DNA of 64,000 nucleotides from Bugulina stolonifera (taxonomy: Eukaryota > Bryozoa > Gymnolaemata > Cheilostomatida > Bugulidae), in NCBI GenBank assembly GCA_935421135.1, contig OW285189.1, positions 1,598,179-1,662,178 of the forward strand, given 5' to 3'. Each line of letters opens with the position of its first letter. Within the stretch, counting starts at the first letter, position 1. A program made the translations under genes and the position numbers. Shown here in pieces: positions 11,213 to 22,900 of the stretch. The notes below the pieces were generated by a model that saw nothing but the letters and a program-made list of their open reading frames with translations, was not told where the DNA came from and did no database searches.

Positions 11213-14200
11213 GTAAATATATCACACCTTTTATTTGTGTATTTTGACTCAAAAAGCACGAAAAAAAGTTCACATAATTAAGTTTTATGATTTGATTCCT
11301 ATAACGTGATTTTAAAAAGTAGTGGTTGCAAGACCATGTGGAGTTATCTCCTCAACTGATGGTGTTTAAAAAGAAAAACAACTCCAAAGTCACCAATGTC
11401 AGTTAAGTGAAAGTTTTTCAAATCACATTATTCACAGAAACCACACCAGTTTTAAATTCAAAGGTTCTTTCTCTTATTAGTGCATATTATAATATTTCAT
11501 ATGCATGCATGTACTGACAGTTATTTTTTTTATTGCACTATCTGAATCAGTTTTTCATGTTCATTCACAATCACATAAGCTTCCATGTATTTGATCTTAA
11601 CTTTTTTAGCTGCTCTGGCCAAAGTGAGCAATTTTGAGCATTTTTGGGTATCATATGGGTATTATTCGGGTATTATTTGGTGAAATTGCCAACTTTGGCC
11701 TAGAGTAGTTAAAAATGTTAAGATCAAATAAATACATGAAAGATTATGTGATTCTGAATGAGCATAAAGAACTGATTCAGATAGTTCATTAAAAAAGTAA
11801 CTGTCAGTACGTACCCCTTTAAACTTTGTTGTTATATTTCATGTTGCATATCATTTATTGTTTGCCTTATAAAGAATAAGTACCCAGCCTCTTGTCTAGC
11901 CCAATGCCCGGCCTACCACAAAGCTGTCCACGCAGCACTCGGGCTACTCATGAACTTGACGCTAGACAAGACTCAGGCCGTTAGATCTGCTGCCCTTAGC
12001 ATAGCAAACGTCATACTTCCATTCCTAGACAAACAGACAGACATACAGGAACGAGTCACCGGCTGTCTGAGTCATCTTCTGCCGCTGTCACCAGAGGTCA
12101 CTAAACACTTCCTTGAGTCAGACTGCAGGTTAGAGATGAGCTCTACTGTAATCCGTTAGACAATGCTATTCATAAGCTGTGTGAGTTGTCCTCTCTCCAT
12201 CTGCTTCTCATCTATTTTCCAGTGTAAGACATGCTTTCCTTAATTTATGCTAGCCATCTCAAGACTCTTGAAAAACTGTAATTGAAATATATTCCAAAAT
12301 TTTTCCAAAGTCTGAACAGCTCAGAGATGAATATTTCCACCTCTATCTATATTCTATAGTAATGGAGAGTTTGTTTATAATATATTTAGTTTTCACCAAA
12401 GTCTCTGTTTCACGTTGTAAACTTGTAGAAGCTACAGATTTAGTTTACCTGTAAAGCATTTAATACTCTTGTGGGAAATTTATTTTTAAATCAATAACAA
12501 AATCTCTGAAAGGATTTAACTGGAAAAATTATTTGGCTAGCAGAAGTTTTGGGAAATGTAAGTCACCAAAAGAAACGGTCAGAGAGGACAACTCCAGATT
12601 ACCTGTAATTATAGCACACTGCTTGCCTATACAGTAACAGTAATTTATTAGGAGGCAGATAGTACCAGAACATATTCAGTTAAGAGTGGGAAGGTTTTTA
12701 TTCTAAATACCTTTGTATGTACGTACCTGTAGGTGTTAAAGCTTTTCCTAGCTTAGTAGATAATAACACAAACCCAAGATACTACTGGTGGTTACTGTGG
12801 TTATGTACTGTACACAGCCACAGGTAATTCATCTACCACTGTTTATTATGTGAAGTTGTCTTCCCATTAAGTAGAACATTGGAATGAGGTGAAAAGCCAT
12901 TGTTCAGCTTTCCAATGTGTTTACTCAAATGATAGAATAACATAGTTTCACCACCTTAGCCTGTAAAGTTGTCATCTCTGTCCTTTCTTGGCAATACACT
13001 TCCCTTCTTCCTGTTACTGCTTTGACCATCTCAGAGAGGAGGACAAGAGAGGACAACTTTGTGTTGTAGTCAATGAATGCCTGCTGCCTGTCCAGTAGCT
13101 GATGAAAAACTGTATTATATGATTGTATCTCTTTATATATACAGGGTGGACATACTGCTTGGACTGATAGCCACTGGTCAACATACCAAGTATAGTGTTA
13201 AATGCTTAACAGCGTGTACCCAGCTCTCTAAGTCAACATGTGGCAAGGTGGCTGCAAATAAACAGGGTAGGTTTTACTGGTGTAATAAACGTTATGTACA
13301 ACAATTATTGAGTGCACGTGTACCATATAGTCCACATACATGTGGTAGCCTTGGTACTGTGTACCATATAGTCCACATACATGTGGTAGCCTTGTTACTC
13401 TGCACTGTGTACTATATAGTCCACATAAAGTCAATCAGGCTATTGTGTGAAGGTAGAGAGTTATCCCCACATAGCCTCTAACTGATTTTGGCGAATGATT
13501 CTTTATTTCTGCATAGGATGACCAATAGACTCAGTGTATATAAACATCAAAATAAATGTGTCACCTTGTAAATTATCTGTAGTGTAATAAATACATACAA
13601 TATTATAGTGTAACCAAAGGTAGTGGAAGGGAAGATCGGACACTCAATGATAAAAATCCTGTCCCACCAAATACGCCCAATTTGGCGGTCCCGACGTTCC
13701 GCGATCCACTTTCTCGCCTTGAATGTGTTGAGCTTTTAGATGGCTGATAGACTAGTCTTGCAGAACCATGGCTTAACTGTTGCGCTCTTTCTAATAATAT
13801 GTCGTTTGTATAAGTAGACTGTCTATTCGATGCCGCTGTTAGCAATATTATCTAATTGGCTGGCGGAACACCAATAGCAAGAGCGGGTTTGTGTACAGGG
13901 TAGCACAACTCTTTGCTTAATCCAGACCGCCTTAAGAGGCGGGGACGGACAGTTTTTGGCCCAAGTGTCTGATCTTCCCTTCCACTATCTTTGGTGTAGC
14001 CATGTAACTAGGTGGGAGTAGGATTCACTTCCCTACCCTCATATATACAGTATATATTGTTGCTCCCTGCAGTGGTACAGTCTCTCATCAGCCTCCTCTC
14101 TACTAAGGATGAGGTGTTGCTAGGCAACGTGTGCCTCTGCCTGAGTCACTGCGTAGAGCACAAGGAGGTGAATGAATTGTTGGGTATAGAGGACATGAAG

Positions 14201-17200
14201 AGACTCCTGGTTGTGGTCAGGGAGGCTAACAGCTCAGTGGTCAAACAGAACTCGGCTATACTGATAGGAAAGCTGGTCAAGTCAAACCCAAGGTAGGTCA
14301 ATTCAGTCTACAATCGGTATAATTATGTAGTATATGTCAGTATATTATGTAGTGTATATCAGTATATTATGTAGTATATGTCAGTATATTATGTAGTATA
14401 TGTCAGTATATTATGTAGTATATGTCAGTATATTATGTAGTATATGTCAGTATATTATGTAGTATATGTCAGTATATTATGTAGTATATGTCAGTATATT
14501 ATGTAGTATATGTCAGTATATTATGTAGTATATGTCAGTATATTATGTAGTATATGTCAGTATATTATGTAGTATATGTCAGTGTATTATGTAGTGTATG
14601 CCAGTATATTATGTAGTATATGTCAGTATATTATGTAGTGTATGTCAGTGTATTATGTAGTGTATTTCAGTGTATTATGTAGTATATGTCAGTATATTAT
14701 GTAGTGTATATCAATATATTATGTAGTATATGTCAGTATATTATGTAGTATATATCAGTATATTATGTAGTGTATGTCAGTATATTATGTAGTATATATC
14801 AGTATATTATGTAGTATATGCCAGTATATTATGTAGTGTATGTCAGTATATTATGTAGTGTATGTCAGTGTATTATGTAGTGTATGTCAGTGTATTATGT
14901 AGTATATGTCAGTATATTATGTAGTGTATATCAATATATTATGTAGTATATGTCAGTATATTATGTAGTATATATCAGTATATTATGTAGTGTATGTCAG
15001 TATATTATGTAGTATATGTCAGTATATTATGTAGTATATGTCAGTATATTATGTAGTATATGTCAGTATATTATGTAGTATATATCAGTATATTATGTAG
15101 TGTATGTCAGTATATTATGTAGTATATGTCAGTATATTATGTAGTATATGTCAGTATATGATGTAATGTATGTCAGTATATTATGTAGTATATGTCAGTA
15201 TATTATGTAGTATATGTCAGTATATTATGTAGTGTATATCAGTATATTATGTAGTATATGTCAGTACACTATGTAGTATATGTCAGTATATTATGTAGTG
15301 TATGTCAGTATATTATGTAGTATATGTCAGTATATTATGTAGTATATATCAGTATATTATGTAGTATATGTCAGTATATTATGTAGTGTAAATCAGTATA
15401 TTATGTAGTATATGTCAGTATATTATGTAGTGTATATCAGTATATTATGTAGTATATGTCAGTATATTATGTAGTATATGTCAGTATATTATGTAGTATA
15501 TGTCAGTATATTATGTAGTATATGTCAGTATATTATGTAGTATATATCAGTATATTATGTAGTGTATATCAGTATATTATGTAGTATATATCAGTATATT
15601 ATGTAGTATATGTCAGTATATTATGTAGTATATGTCAGTATATTATGTAGTATATGTCAGTATATTATGTAGTATATGTCAGTACATTATGTAGTATATG
15701 TCAGTATATTATGTAGTATATGTCAGTATATTATGTAGTATATATCAGTATATTATGTAGTATATGTCAGTATATTATGTAGTATATGTCAGTACGTTAT
15801 GTAGTATATGTCAGTATACTATGTAGTATATATCAGTATATTATGTAGTATATGTCAGTATATTTTGTAGTATATGTCAGTATATTATGTAGTATATGTC
15901 AGTATACTATGTAGTATATGTCAGTATATTATGTAGTATATGTCAGTATATTATGTAGTATATGTCAGTATATTATGTAGTGTAAATCAGTATATTATGT
16001 AGTATATGTCAGTATATTATGTAGTATATGTCAGTATATTATGTAGTATATGTCAGTATATTATGTAGTATATGTCAGTATATTATGTAGTATATGTCAG
16101 TATATTATGTAGTATATGTCAGTATATTATGTAGTGTATATCAGTATATTATGTAGTATATGTCAGTATATTATGTAGTATATGTCAGTATATTATGTAG
16201 TATATGTCAGTATATTATGTAGTATATGTCAGTATATTATGTAGTGTATATCAGTATATTATGTAGTATATGTCAGTATATTATGTAGTGTAAATCAGTA
16301 TATTATGTAGTATATGTCAGTATATTATGTAGTATATGTCAGTATATTATGTAGTGTATGTCAGTATATTATGTAGTGTATATCAGTATATTATGTAGTA
16401 TATGTTAGTATATTATGTAGTATATGTTAGTATATTATGTAGTATATGTCAGTATATTATGTAGTATATGTCAGTATATTATGTAGTGTATATCAGTATA
16501 TTATGTAGTATATGTCAGTACACTATGTAGTATATGTCAGTATATTATGTAGTATATGTCAGTATATTATGTAGTGTATGTCAGTATATTATGTAGTATA
16601 TGTCAGTATATTATGTAGTATATGTCAGTATATTATGTAGTATATGTCAGTACACTATGTAGTATATGTCAGTATATTATGTAGTGTATGTCAGTATATT
16701 ATGTAGTATATGTCAGTATATTATGTAGTATATGTCAGTATATTATGTAGTATATGTCAGTATACTATGTAGTATATGTCAGTATATTATGTAGTGTATG
16801 TCAGTATATTATGTAGTATGTGTCAGTATATTATGTAGTATATGTCAGTATATTATGTAGTATATGTCAGTATACTATGTAGTATATGTCAGTATATTAT
16901 GTAGTATATGTCAGTATATTATGTAGTATATATCAGTATATTATGTAGTATATGTCAGTATACTATGTAGTATATGTCAGTATATTATGTAGTATATGTC
17001 AGTATATTATGTAGTATATATCAGTATATTATGTAGTATATGTCAGTATATTATGTAGTATATGTCAGTATATTATGTAGTGTAAATCAGTATATTCTGT
17101 AGTATATGTCAGTATATTATGTAGTATATGTCAGTATATTATGTAGTATATGTCAGTATATTATGTAGTATATGTCAGTATATTATGTAGTGTATGTCAG

Positions 17201-17486
17201 TATATTATGTAGTGTATATCAGTATATTATGTAGTATATGTCAGTATATTATGTAGTGTATATCAGTATATTATGTAGTATATGTCAGTATATTATGTAG
17301 TATGTGTCAGTATATGATGTAATGTATATCAGTATATTATGTAGTGTATGTCAGTATATTATGTAGTGTATGTCAGTATAATATTATGTAGTATATGTAT
17401 GATTATCTGACAGGCACCTGGAAGCACTGAGAGAATTAGATGGAATAGGGATACTACACAACAGTACCAAGTACTACAAACTCTGA
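11084..17486 (+). CDS. Armadillo-repeat protein, C-terminal 265 residues (partial gene)
   Basis: Five exons (11084-11212, 11875-12128, 13145-13266, 14073-14292, 17414-17486) join in frame into 265 codons plus a TGA stop. The translation is helical and leucine-rich in the style of ARM repeats: for example AALGLLMNLTLD, SAALSIANVILPFLD and GNVCLCLSHCVEHKEVNELLG, and near the end NSAILIGKLVKSNPRHLEAL. Such repeats form superhelical protein-binding scaffolds. No start codon or signal is visible; the first exon found begins in phase 0 behind an acceptor, so the N-terminus lies upstream and was not located. TTC12-type proteins (TPR plus ARM) are one possibility, but no TPR is seen, so no symbol is given. 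The collagen gene follows on the same strand 2.4 kb downstream. Confidence 0.85.
11511..11810. mobile_element. 300-bp foldback element in armadillo intron
   Basis: GTACTGACAG at 11511-11520 is mirrored by CTGTCAGTAC at 11801-11810. The inverted match runs inward for about 120 bp with modest divergence, through CTATCTGAATCAGTT and TGTATTTGATCTTAAC to GGCCAAAGT. The centre is short and holds GGGTAT repeats (11648-11676). A near full-length inverted repeat without coding capacity is typical of foldback or MITE elements. A target duplication is not clear. Confidence 0.88.
11875..12128 (+). CDS. Armadillo gene exon B
   Basis: 254 bases ending with two bases of a split Arg codon (AG|GTTAGA). The start is chosen after CCTTATAAAG because this keeps phase 0 with exon A. 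Alternatives at TACCCAG and TTGTCTAG (11900) would break the frame. The translation begins NKYPASCLAQCPAYHKAV and runs through two ARM-like helical units to HFLESDCR. Confidence 0.82.
12183..12594. repeat. Inverted 14-bp pair GAGTTGTCCTCTCT
   Basis: GAGTTGTCCTCTCT at 12183-12196 has an exact reverse complement at 12581-12594, and a further AGAGAGGACAACT occurs near 13045. The pair could mark a small transposon remnant inside this intron. No target duplication was recognised and nothing else is supported in the intron. Confidence 0.4.
13145..13266 (+). CDS. Armadillo gene exon C
   Basis: 122 bases. The acceptor is TATATATACAG and the donor CAGG|GTAGGT. It completes the split Arg codon and encodes RVDILLGLIATGQHTKYSV to KVAANKQ, ending with one base of a split codon that exon D completes as Val. 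This is an ARM-like helix with a cysteine-rich second half. Confidence 0.85.
13613..13995. mobile_element. 383-bp MITE with 32-bp terminal inverted repeats
   Basis: The left end 13613-13644 (ACCAAAGGTAGTGGAAGGGA and onward) matches the reverse complement of the right end 13964-13995 with two mismatches over 32 bp. The flanks both carry GTA next to the element, which may be a 3-bp target duplication. A 3-bp duplication would suit a Harbinger- or CACTA-type element, but the family is not assigned. The 80-codon minus-strand frame that covers the left half is not interpreted as a gene. The element ends 77 bp before exon D. Confidence 0.88.
14073..14292 (+). CDS. Armadillo gene exon D
   Basis: 220 bases. 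The acceptor is TGCTCCCTGCAG and the donor AAG|GTAGGT. It encodes VVQSLISLLSTKDEVLLGN through KQNSAILIGKLVKSNPR, about one and a half ARM repeats. It ends in a split Arg codon. Confidence 0.9.
14321..17396 (+). repeat. 22-bp satellite filling the last armadillo intron
   Basis: About 140 copies of a 22-bp unit built around TATATTATGTAGTATATGTC plus AG. Common variants are GTGTA for GTATA and ATATC for ATGTC, with rarer GTACACTATG. It occupies nearly all of the 3121-base intron between exons D and E, stopping about 17 bases from the acceptor. The sense strand carries AG twice per unit, so this array is not depleted in acceptor dinucleotides. Confidence 0.98.
17414..17486 (+). CDS. Armadillo gene terminal exon E
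   Basis: The acceptor is TATCTGACAG. It completes the Arg codon and encodes RHLEALRELDGIGILHNST then KYYKL and TGA at 17484-17486. The short leucine-rich helix continues the last repeat. Confidence 0.88.
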
Positions 17487-17818
17487 GATATTGTGACACA
17501 CTAAATGAGGGATACGATGAGCTCCATTAGGTCAGTTGTACTACTGCTGACTCTAGCTGTCGCTATCCCTCCCTCATTGCTCCCTCTCTCTCTCGCTATA
17601 CATACATGTACAGCAGTATAACATACTCACTACATTCCTACACATCAACTAATCTGTGACTTATCTCCCCTGTCAACATGTTTGATGCGAGAAACAGTGT
17701 CTCTATACTCTGTATATCTCTCTCTTAGACACTTTGGTACTGTGTGCCTACATGTACTGTATATATGAATATGTTCACTAATGAACACTGTATGATGGAA
17801 TATGATGTAACATAATTA

Positions 17819-17824
17819 AATAAA
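17819..17824 (+). terminator. Polyadenylation signal of the armadillo gene
   Basis: AATAAA lies 333 bp after the stop codon, in an AT-rich stretch followed by T-rich sequence. No other canonical hexamer was noticed between the stop and here. Confidence 0.6.
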
Positions 17825-17942
17825 AGCTTTATTATTTATTTATTTACTTATTATATATAAATTTTATTCTGTTCCATGATTATAAAATAAATGGAACATG
17901 TTATACTTAGATTTGGTCATTCTATATTTAATTTTGAATGAG

Positions 17943-18157
17943 ATACAGTACATACAGTGCATACAGTAATACGGTACATACAGTCATACAGTACATACAG
18001 TAATACGGCATATACGGTACATACAGTACATACAGTAATACAGTAATACGGCATATACGGTACATACAGTAATACAGTACATACAGTAATACAGTACATA
18101 CAGTAATACAGTACATACAGTAATACAGTACATACAGTAATACAGTACATACAGTAA
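17943..18157 (+). repeat. 17-bp tandem array
   Basis: Repeats of AGTAATACAGTACATAC (17 bp), regular at the right end and more broken at the left, where GGCATATACGG variants occur. Open minus-strand frames across it are repeat products. Confidence 0.92.
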
Positions 18158-18644
18158 TGCAGTAACTAACTCTCTCATCTTCCTCACCAGTAAATCATAA
18201 CTAAAGGTCTCTGGACCCAAAACAGAGTCCTCAGGCTACTCTCTGTGAGCTATGAAGTTTCCTATGATATTATATAAAGGGAGTTATCTTCTCTGTGTAT
18301 GTGTGACTGGTTGGGTGTATTAGAGAGAGTAGCTGTGTACTCTACTAGTATATCTACATGTACAAGCATTAGCTATACGCCCATCTCAGGACATTGTGAT
18401 AGTATTTAGTACATCAGCTCACAGCTTGTAACTTCAACTCTACGATTTTCAATGTGACAAATAGTTTACACACAAACATACAAGTGTGTAGATTTCTAAC
18501 TGTTTTCACAGTGCAGAATTGTAGCTGATCTTGGTTAGATTTATATACACACCTACATACAATATAGGCATACATTGTACGTTGTAAGTGTATGGTACAT
18601 GCATGGCTAGTATAACAGACTATGTACTACACTACTATTACTAG

Positions 18645-18790
18645 GTTGACTACACCTTGCATAGTACTAGGGTTGTGTACAGTGACTGCTGGTTATACTA
18701 TCAGTTGACAAAGTCAGCAGCTGTTGTGATGCCTCTACAGTCTACATTCAGCAATACCAACACAGCCAGTGCTCACTGGTGGTTGACAAG
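18645..18790 (+). CDS. Candidate orphan exon, unknown protein
   Basis: 146 bases, open from first to last codon. It is preceded by CTACTATTACTAG and followed by ACAAG|GTATAT. It would encode 48 residues starting VDYTLHSTRVVYSDCWLYYQ and ending ASAHWWLTR, with many aromatic residues and a composition more protein-like than the flanks. No joining exon was found on either side and no family is recognised. It lies between the armadillo 3' end and the collagen start, so it may belong to a small separate gene or a decayed element. Confidence 0.3.
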
Positions 18791-19840
18791 GTATATTATA
18801 GTAGATTCAGTGTAGAATATATACCATATGATATTCTGGTACACCACTACATGATACTGTATATTCCAATTAGTATCAACTAGAGTACACTAATGTGTAT
18901 TATACATTGTATATCGAAGTAGGCACATATTGAGGTCTTTGTGCAGATGTATTCAGTTTGTGTATAACTTTCTCTTATTCTGTAAAGATGACAAAAGTGA
19001 AACTATTTAGTTATACCCCCCACTTGTAATTTGGGTAAAACATCCTGGATGTAGATGGTGTGCCCAAACATGCAGCTACCCAAAAGTGCCAAGCAGGGTA
19101 CAGCTGTTTCAGTCAGCATTGTATATTGTAAAGGCATGTAATATATTTGATGCACAATTATATCATATTTCATGATATTATTGTTCATTTATCACATTTC
19201 CCTGGGTGAGTGTTATCACCTTGTAATGTGACATTCCTGGGACCCTGTGAACAAGTGCTGCCTTCCAGTCCTGTCTAATTTTTAAACAAACTGTCTATTA
19301 TGTCAGAGTTAGCTCCTTCCTACACACACAGTTCAATTGATGCTGACATTGGGGCTTTCCCCTAAGTTATCCAAGGGTGGAACAGTTTGCCTGCTACAGC
19401 TTATTATAGCAGAGTACTGATATTTCCATTAAAGTTGATAGCCAGCAAGTTTATAAATTTTAATATTATTTCTATATTGGCATTCTGTACATTTAGTTGA
19501 CATTTCAGTTCAAATCTGAATACAATAATGAAATTATGAATTAATTATTTCTCACCAGCTAGGGGTAGACATGTAAACATATGAATAATTGTAATATCTG
19601 GTTCTCCTATCCACATCTCTGTCCACAATATTGCGTTTTACACGTACGTTATTCAATCAGTTCCCCCACATTACTTGAGCCACTACATAGCAAACACCCC
19701 CACTAAGTGCCCTAGGGAGAATATCACTTTCTATATCTGCTGCTCTGCTAATTTTTTTTGTTGATTAATTAGTTGGGTTTAACTGCTGCCTTTGCCAAGT
19801 CCTAACCTCTCCTACCCTATGGATTAGTGGAATACCTACA
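18791..19840. other. Intergenic, no supported gene
   Basis: AT-rich, with stops in all frames at short intervals. It precedes the collagen start and probably includes its upstream regulatory DNA, but no factor site can be supported. Confidence 0.5.
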
Positions 19841-19846
19841 TGATTA

Positions 19847-19854
19847 TTATATAA
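19847..19854 (+). promoter_or_regulatory. TATA-like element before the collagen start
   Basis: TTATATAA lies 48 bp upstream of the chosen ATG. A start about 30 bp downstream would leave a leader of roughly 20-25 bases. In DNA this AT-rich such octamers are common. Confidence 0.2.
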
Positions 19855-19901
19855 CTTCATCACCAAATATAGTCTAAACTATCACTGGATCTCAACTTGA
19901 A

Positions 19902-19965
19902 ATGGATTTACAATATTACCTGAGTGGAGTATGGCTTCTAGCAATCTTATGTCTGCACGTTGACG
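19902..19965 (+). CDS. Collagen exon 1: signal peptide
   Basis: The ATG at 19902 opens a 21-residue hydrophobic leader. The donor is GACG|GTAAGT (phase 1). It is preferred over the internal codons because it yields a complete signal sequence that joins in frame to exon 2 just before AQSTS. Confidence 0.88.
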
Positions 19966-22900
19966 GTAAGTTACTGTAATATCTAACTTTGTCAGCCTGA
20001 TAGAAAGTGAGGGGAGCGAGATGGACAGAACGACCGTCAGTTTCCTCTATTAGGCCTCAGCTCAGTTTCCAGCAATGTCAAAGGAGCACACAAAACAAAT
20101 GAGACCTATTAGGGGGGGAGGGAGGGGGGAGGGGGTGTTACACAAGCCTGCCTGAGAATGTCTGCAGTGTTTACGCTTTCTTCAAATATTATTGAATGTA
20201 AAACAAAGTACTTAGTACTTAGTACTTAGTATGGTATATAAATAGAACTGGATGTTGTAGACTTCTCTCCTATATTATATCATAGTGTACCCGAGGCACT
20301 GCACGTCAGTAAAGCTGTATTTGGGTCTCTTATTGATGACCTGCCAAGTTCTCATTACCAAAACAAAATTATTCCAACAAATATGGGTTCGGTGTGAATT
20401 TATGAACTTTTGGAGTGAACATATTATTAACTAAGCAACTTTGGAGGGATAAAAACTATGTTTCAGTATATTTAGCTGTAGTTCTCAGCTAAGGCTCTCT
20501 GTTCCGACATACCTTAGATAAACTCCTACAGACATGGCTACAGATGTCAGAGAAATGGGGCATGTGCAGTGCTTTAGATATAAGCGTGGATATGTATTAC
20601 ACACAATTGTATAAATCTTGAGCAGTGAACATACTCAATACTTGTATTATAGGCGTTCTCATTGATATAGTTGATATAGAGTCCTTCATTTTACTGCTGG
20701 CCACATATCACCTCTGTAGATTTACATATCGTATGTACATGTAGCACAGTAGCAGCTGTATTTCCACTGTTCCAGGGTTCAGCTCTATACATAGGCCAAT
20801 GGCTACTCTATATTTATACATTTAATCAATATCTACTATCTATATATAGTTTTGATGTCTTCAGCTTATCTGTTCCAGCTCAATCCACCAGCGTAGAGGG
20901 AGGAGGAAGAAATGACGACGCTTTTCCTGAAAGAGGAGATTTTCCAGACGGTTTTACTTGGCCAGCTGGCTGGACGACCTCCAAACCAACAACCTCTACA
21001 CCCTCTGTTGAAGTACATCATATTGCATAACCAATGACCTCTACACTTTATAGATGCACACTGTGTTGTATATGTAATGTATAGTAATGTACATGGGTGC
21101 TTTACAGTCAACATGCACTAACACTGTACACACACTGTTACATACAGATCTCACTGTGACAGGTTTATTACTTTCCACTCGCTTGGAATCTCAATGATTT
21201 CTATTTATACTCTTGAAACAAGGGTAGGCAATTACTAACAGTTCGGGCCTACTTACAGTACACACACACCGCACGTACATGTGTTATATAAAACATATAT
21301 TTTGTAGAACAGTACAGAGCCCACACTTCCTGTTAACCCACAATGCACCGGAGGATGTAAATGCCTCGGTATGAAGGGTGACCGCGTAAGTGATAAAATA
21401 AGTTACTTGTGGAGTTGGCGGCTTATTTTAGCCTTTACTTAGTTTAGCCCTTACTTAGTTTAGCCCTTACTTAGTTTAGCCTTTACTTAGTTGCTAGTGG
21501 TTCTCACTTTAAACTTAGCTGAGGATTTAAACATAGCGCTGTATTACCAGAATGTGAATGAAGTGGGAGGAGTAATACACGTAATTTCCTCTTGAGCCAT
21601 ATGTTAACAACATAGCATTAGAACCATTTTTATGATTCTATATAGCCTTACAACTCTAAACTGTCAACAGCTCACAGTTAATAAAATTTGTTGAAAGCTG
21701 CAGTCTTTGCTGTTCATAGCAAAAGTTATAGGAGTTTTTGATTGTCCCCCTTGGCAATGTTTCACCATTTATCACCTTCCATTAGCTGAATTGGCAGACA
21801 CATGATTGGCTAGTGAATCTACTAAACAAGGGTGTGTGATTGCATTGCTTCCCTTTTGGTATGCAACAGTGTAGTGTGTAGTGTACGACAGTGTAGTGTA
21901 CGACAGTGTAGTGTGTAGTGTATGACAGTATAGTGTACAGTGTGCGACAGTGTAGTGTATAGTGTACGATAGTGTAGTGTATAATGTACGATAGTGTAGT
22001 GTATAGTGTACGAGAGTGCAGTGTATAATGTTAATGGGCAGAGACTCGTGGGGTCAGCCATTCACCAACTTGCTTGTTGAACTCACCTTTTCTTTGATTA
22101 GGGTGTTCAAGGAAGGCCTGGTAATACGGGCGAGAGAGGGCATTCCGGCAGACCGGGAGAGGAAGGCCGTAGAGGGGAAAAAGGGGAGAAAGGCACTGAA
22201 GGAGTTCCCGGAGAGCCTGGGTTAGACGGTAGACAGGTAACAATGGTTTCACAAATAATCTATAGGAAACTGTCGGTGTTCCAACTCTTGTTTTACGTGT
22301 AGCTTTGTTCTGCTGTGAATCATTTTATGTTGAGAAACATAATAATACAGCGTCTGTTTTCGAATATCTGCTACACTGTCACTATGACATGTATACAGGT
22401 ATATTATATCACACAGAGATGTGATGTACAATAAATGGTTCATGTAATTATAGCTAATGCATACCTTAGTTAGAGACATAGGAAATATCTTAGTGTAGGA
22501 CATGCTACCTGTTATCAACTGATGCATCATCAAATTCAACAGTTGATATATTATAACATTTCACTTGGTTATACATTGTGGTGCATTACATAGTTATAAC
22601 TGTGGCCTCCTGTTTACATGCTATAGTGATGTGTAATAGTTACCTAATCTGTACAGACAGAAAAGTGAAATCTGTAAAATTGAGTTGTTTGGTGATAAAT
22701 TTGGGTCAGTATGTCCACAGCCTGTGCTCCATAAAATTATTTCTCAAACTGAAACCTACTCAGCACCAGGTTGACTTGGTGGGTGTAATAACCATTATAT
22801 ATTGAATTAGATTCCACCATTCTAACTCCACCCAGAGTTTCGATATTCACATCCAGTAGAATAAGGATAACATGTTTATTCTCACACTCTGTGACATAAC

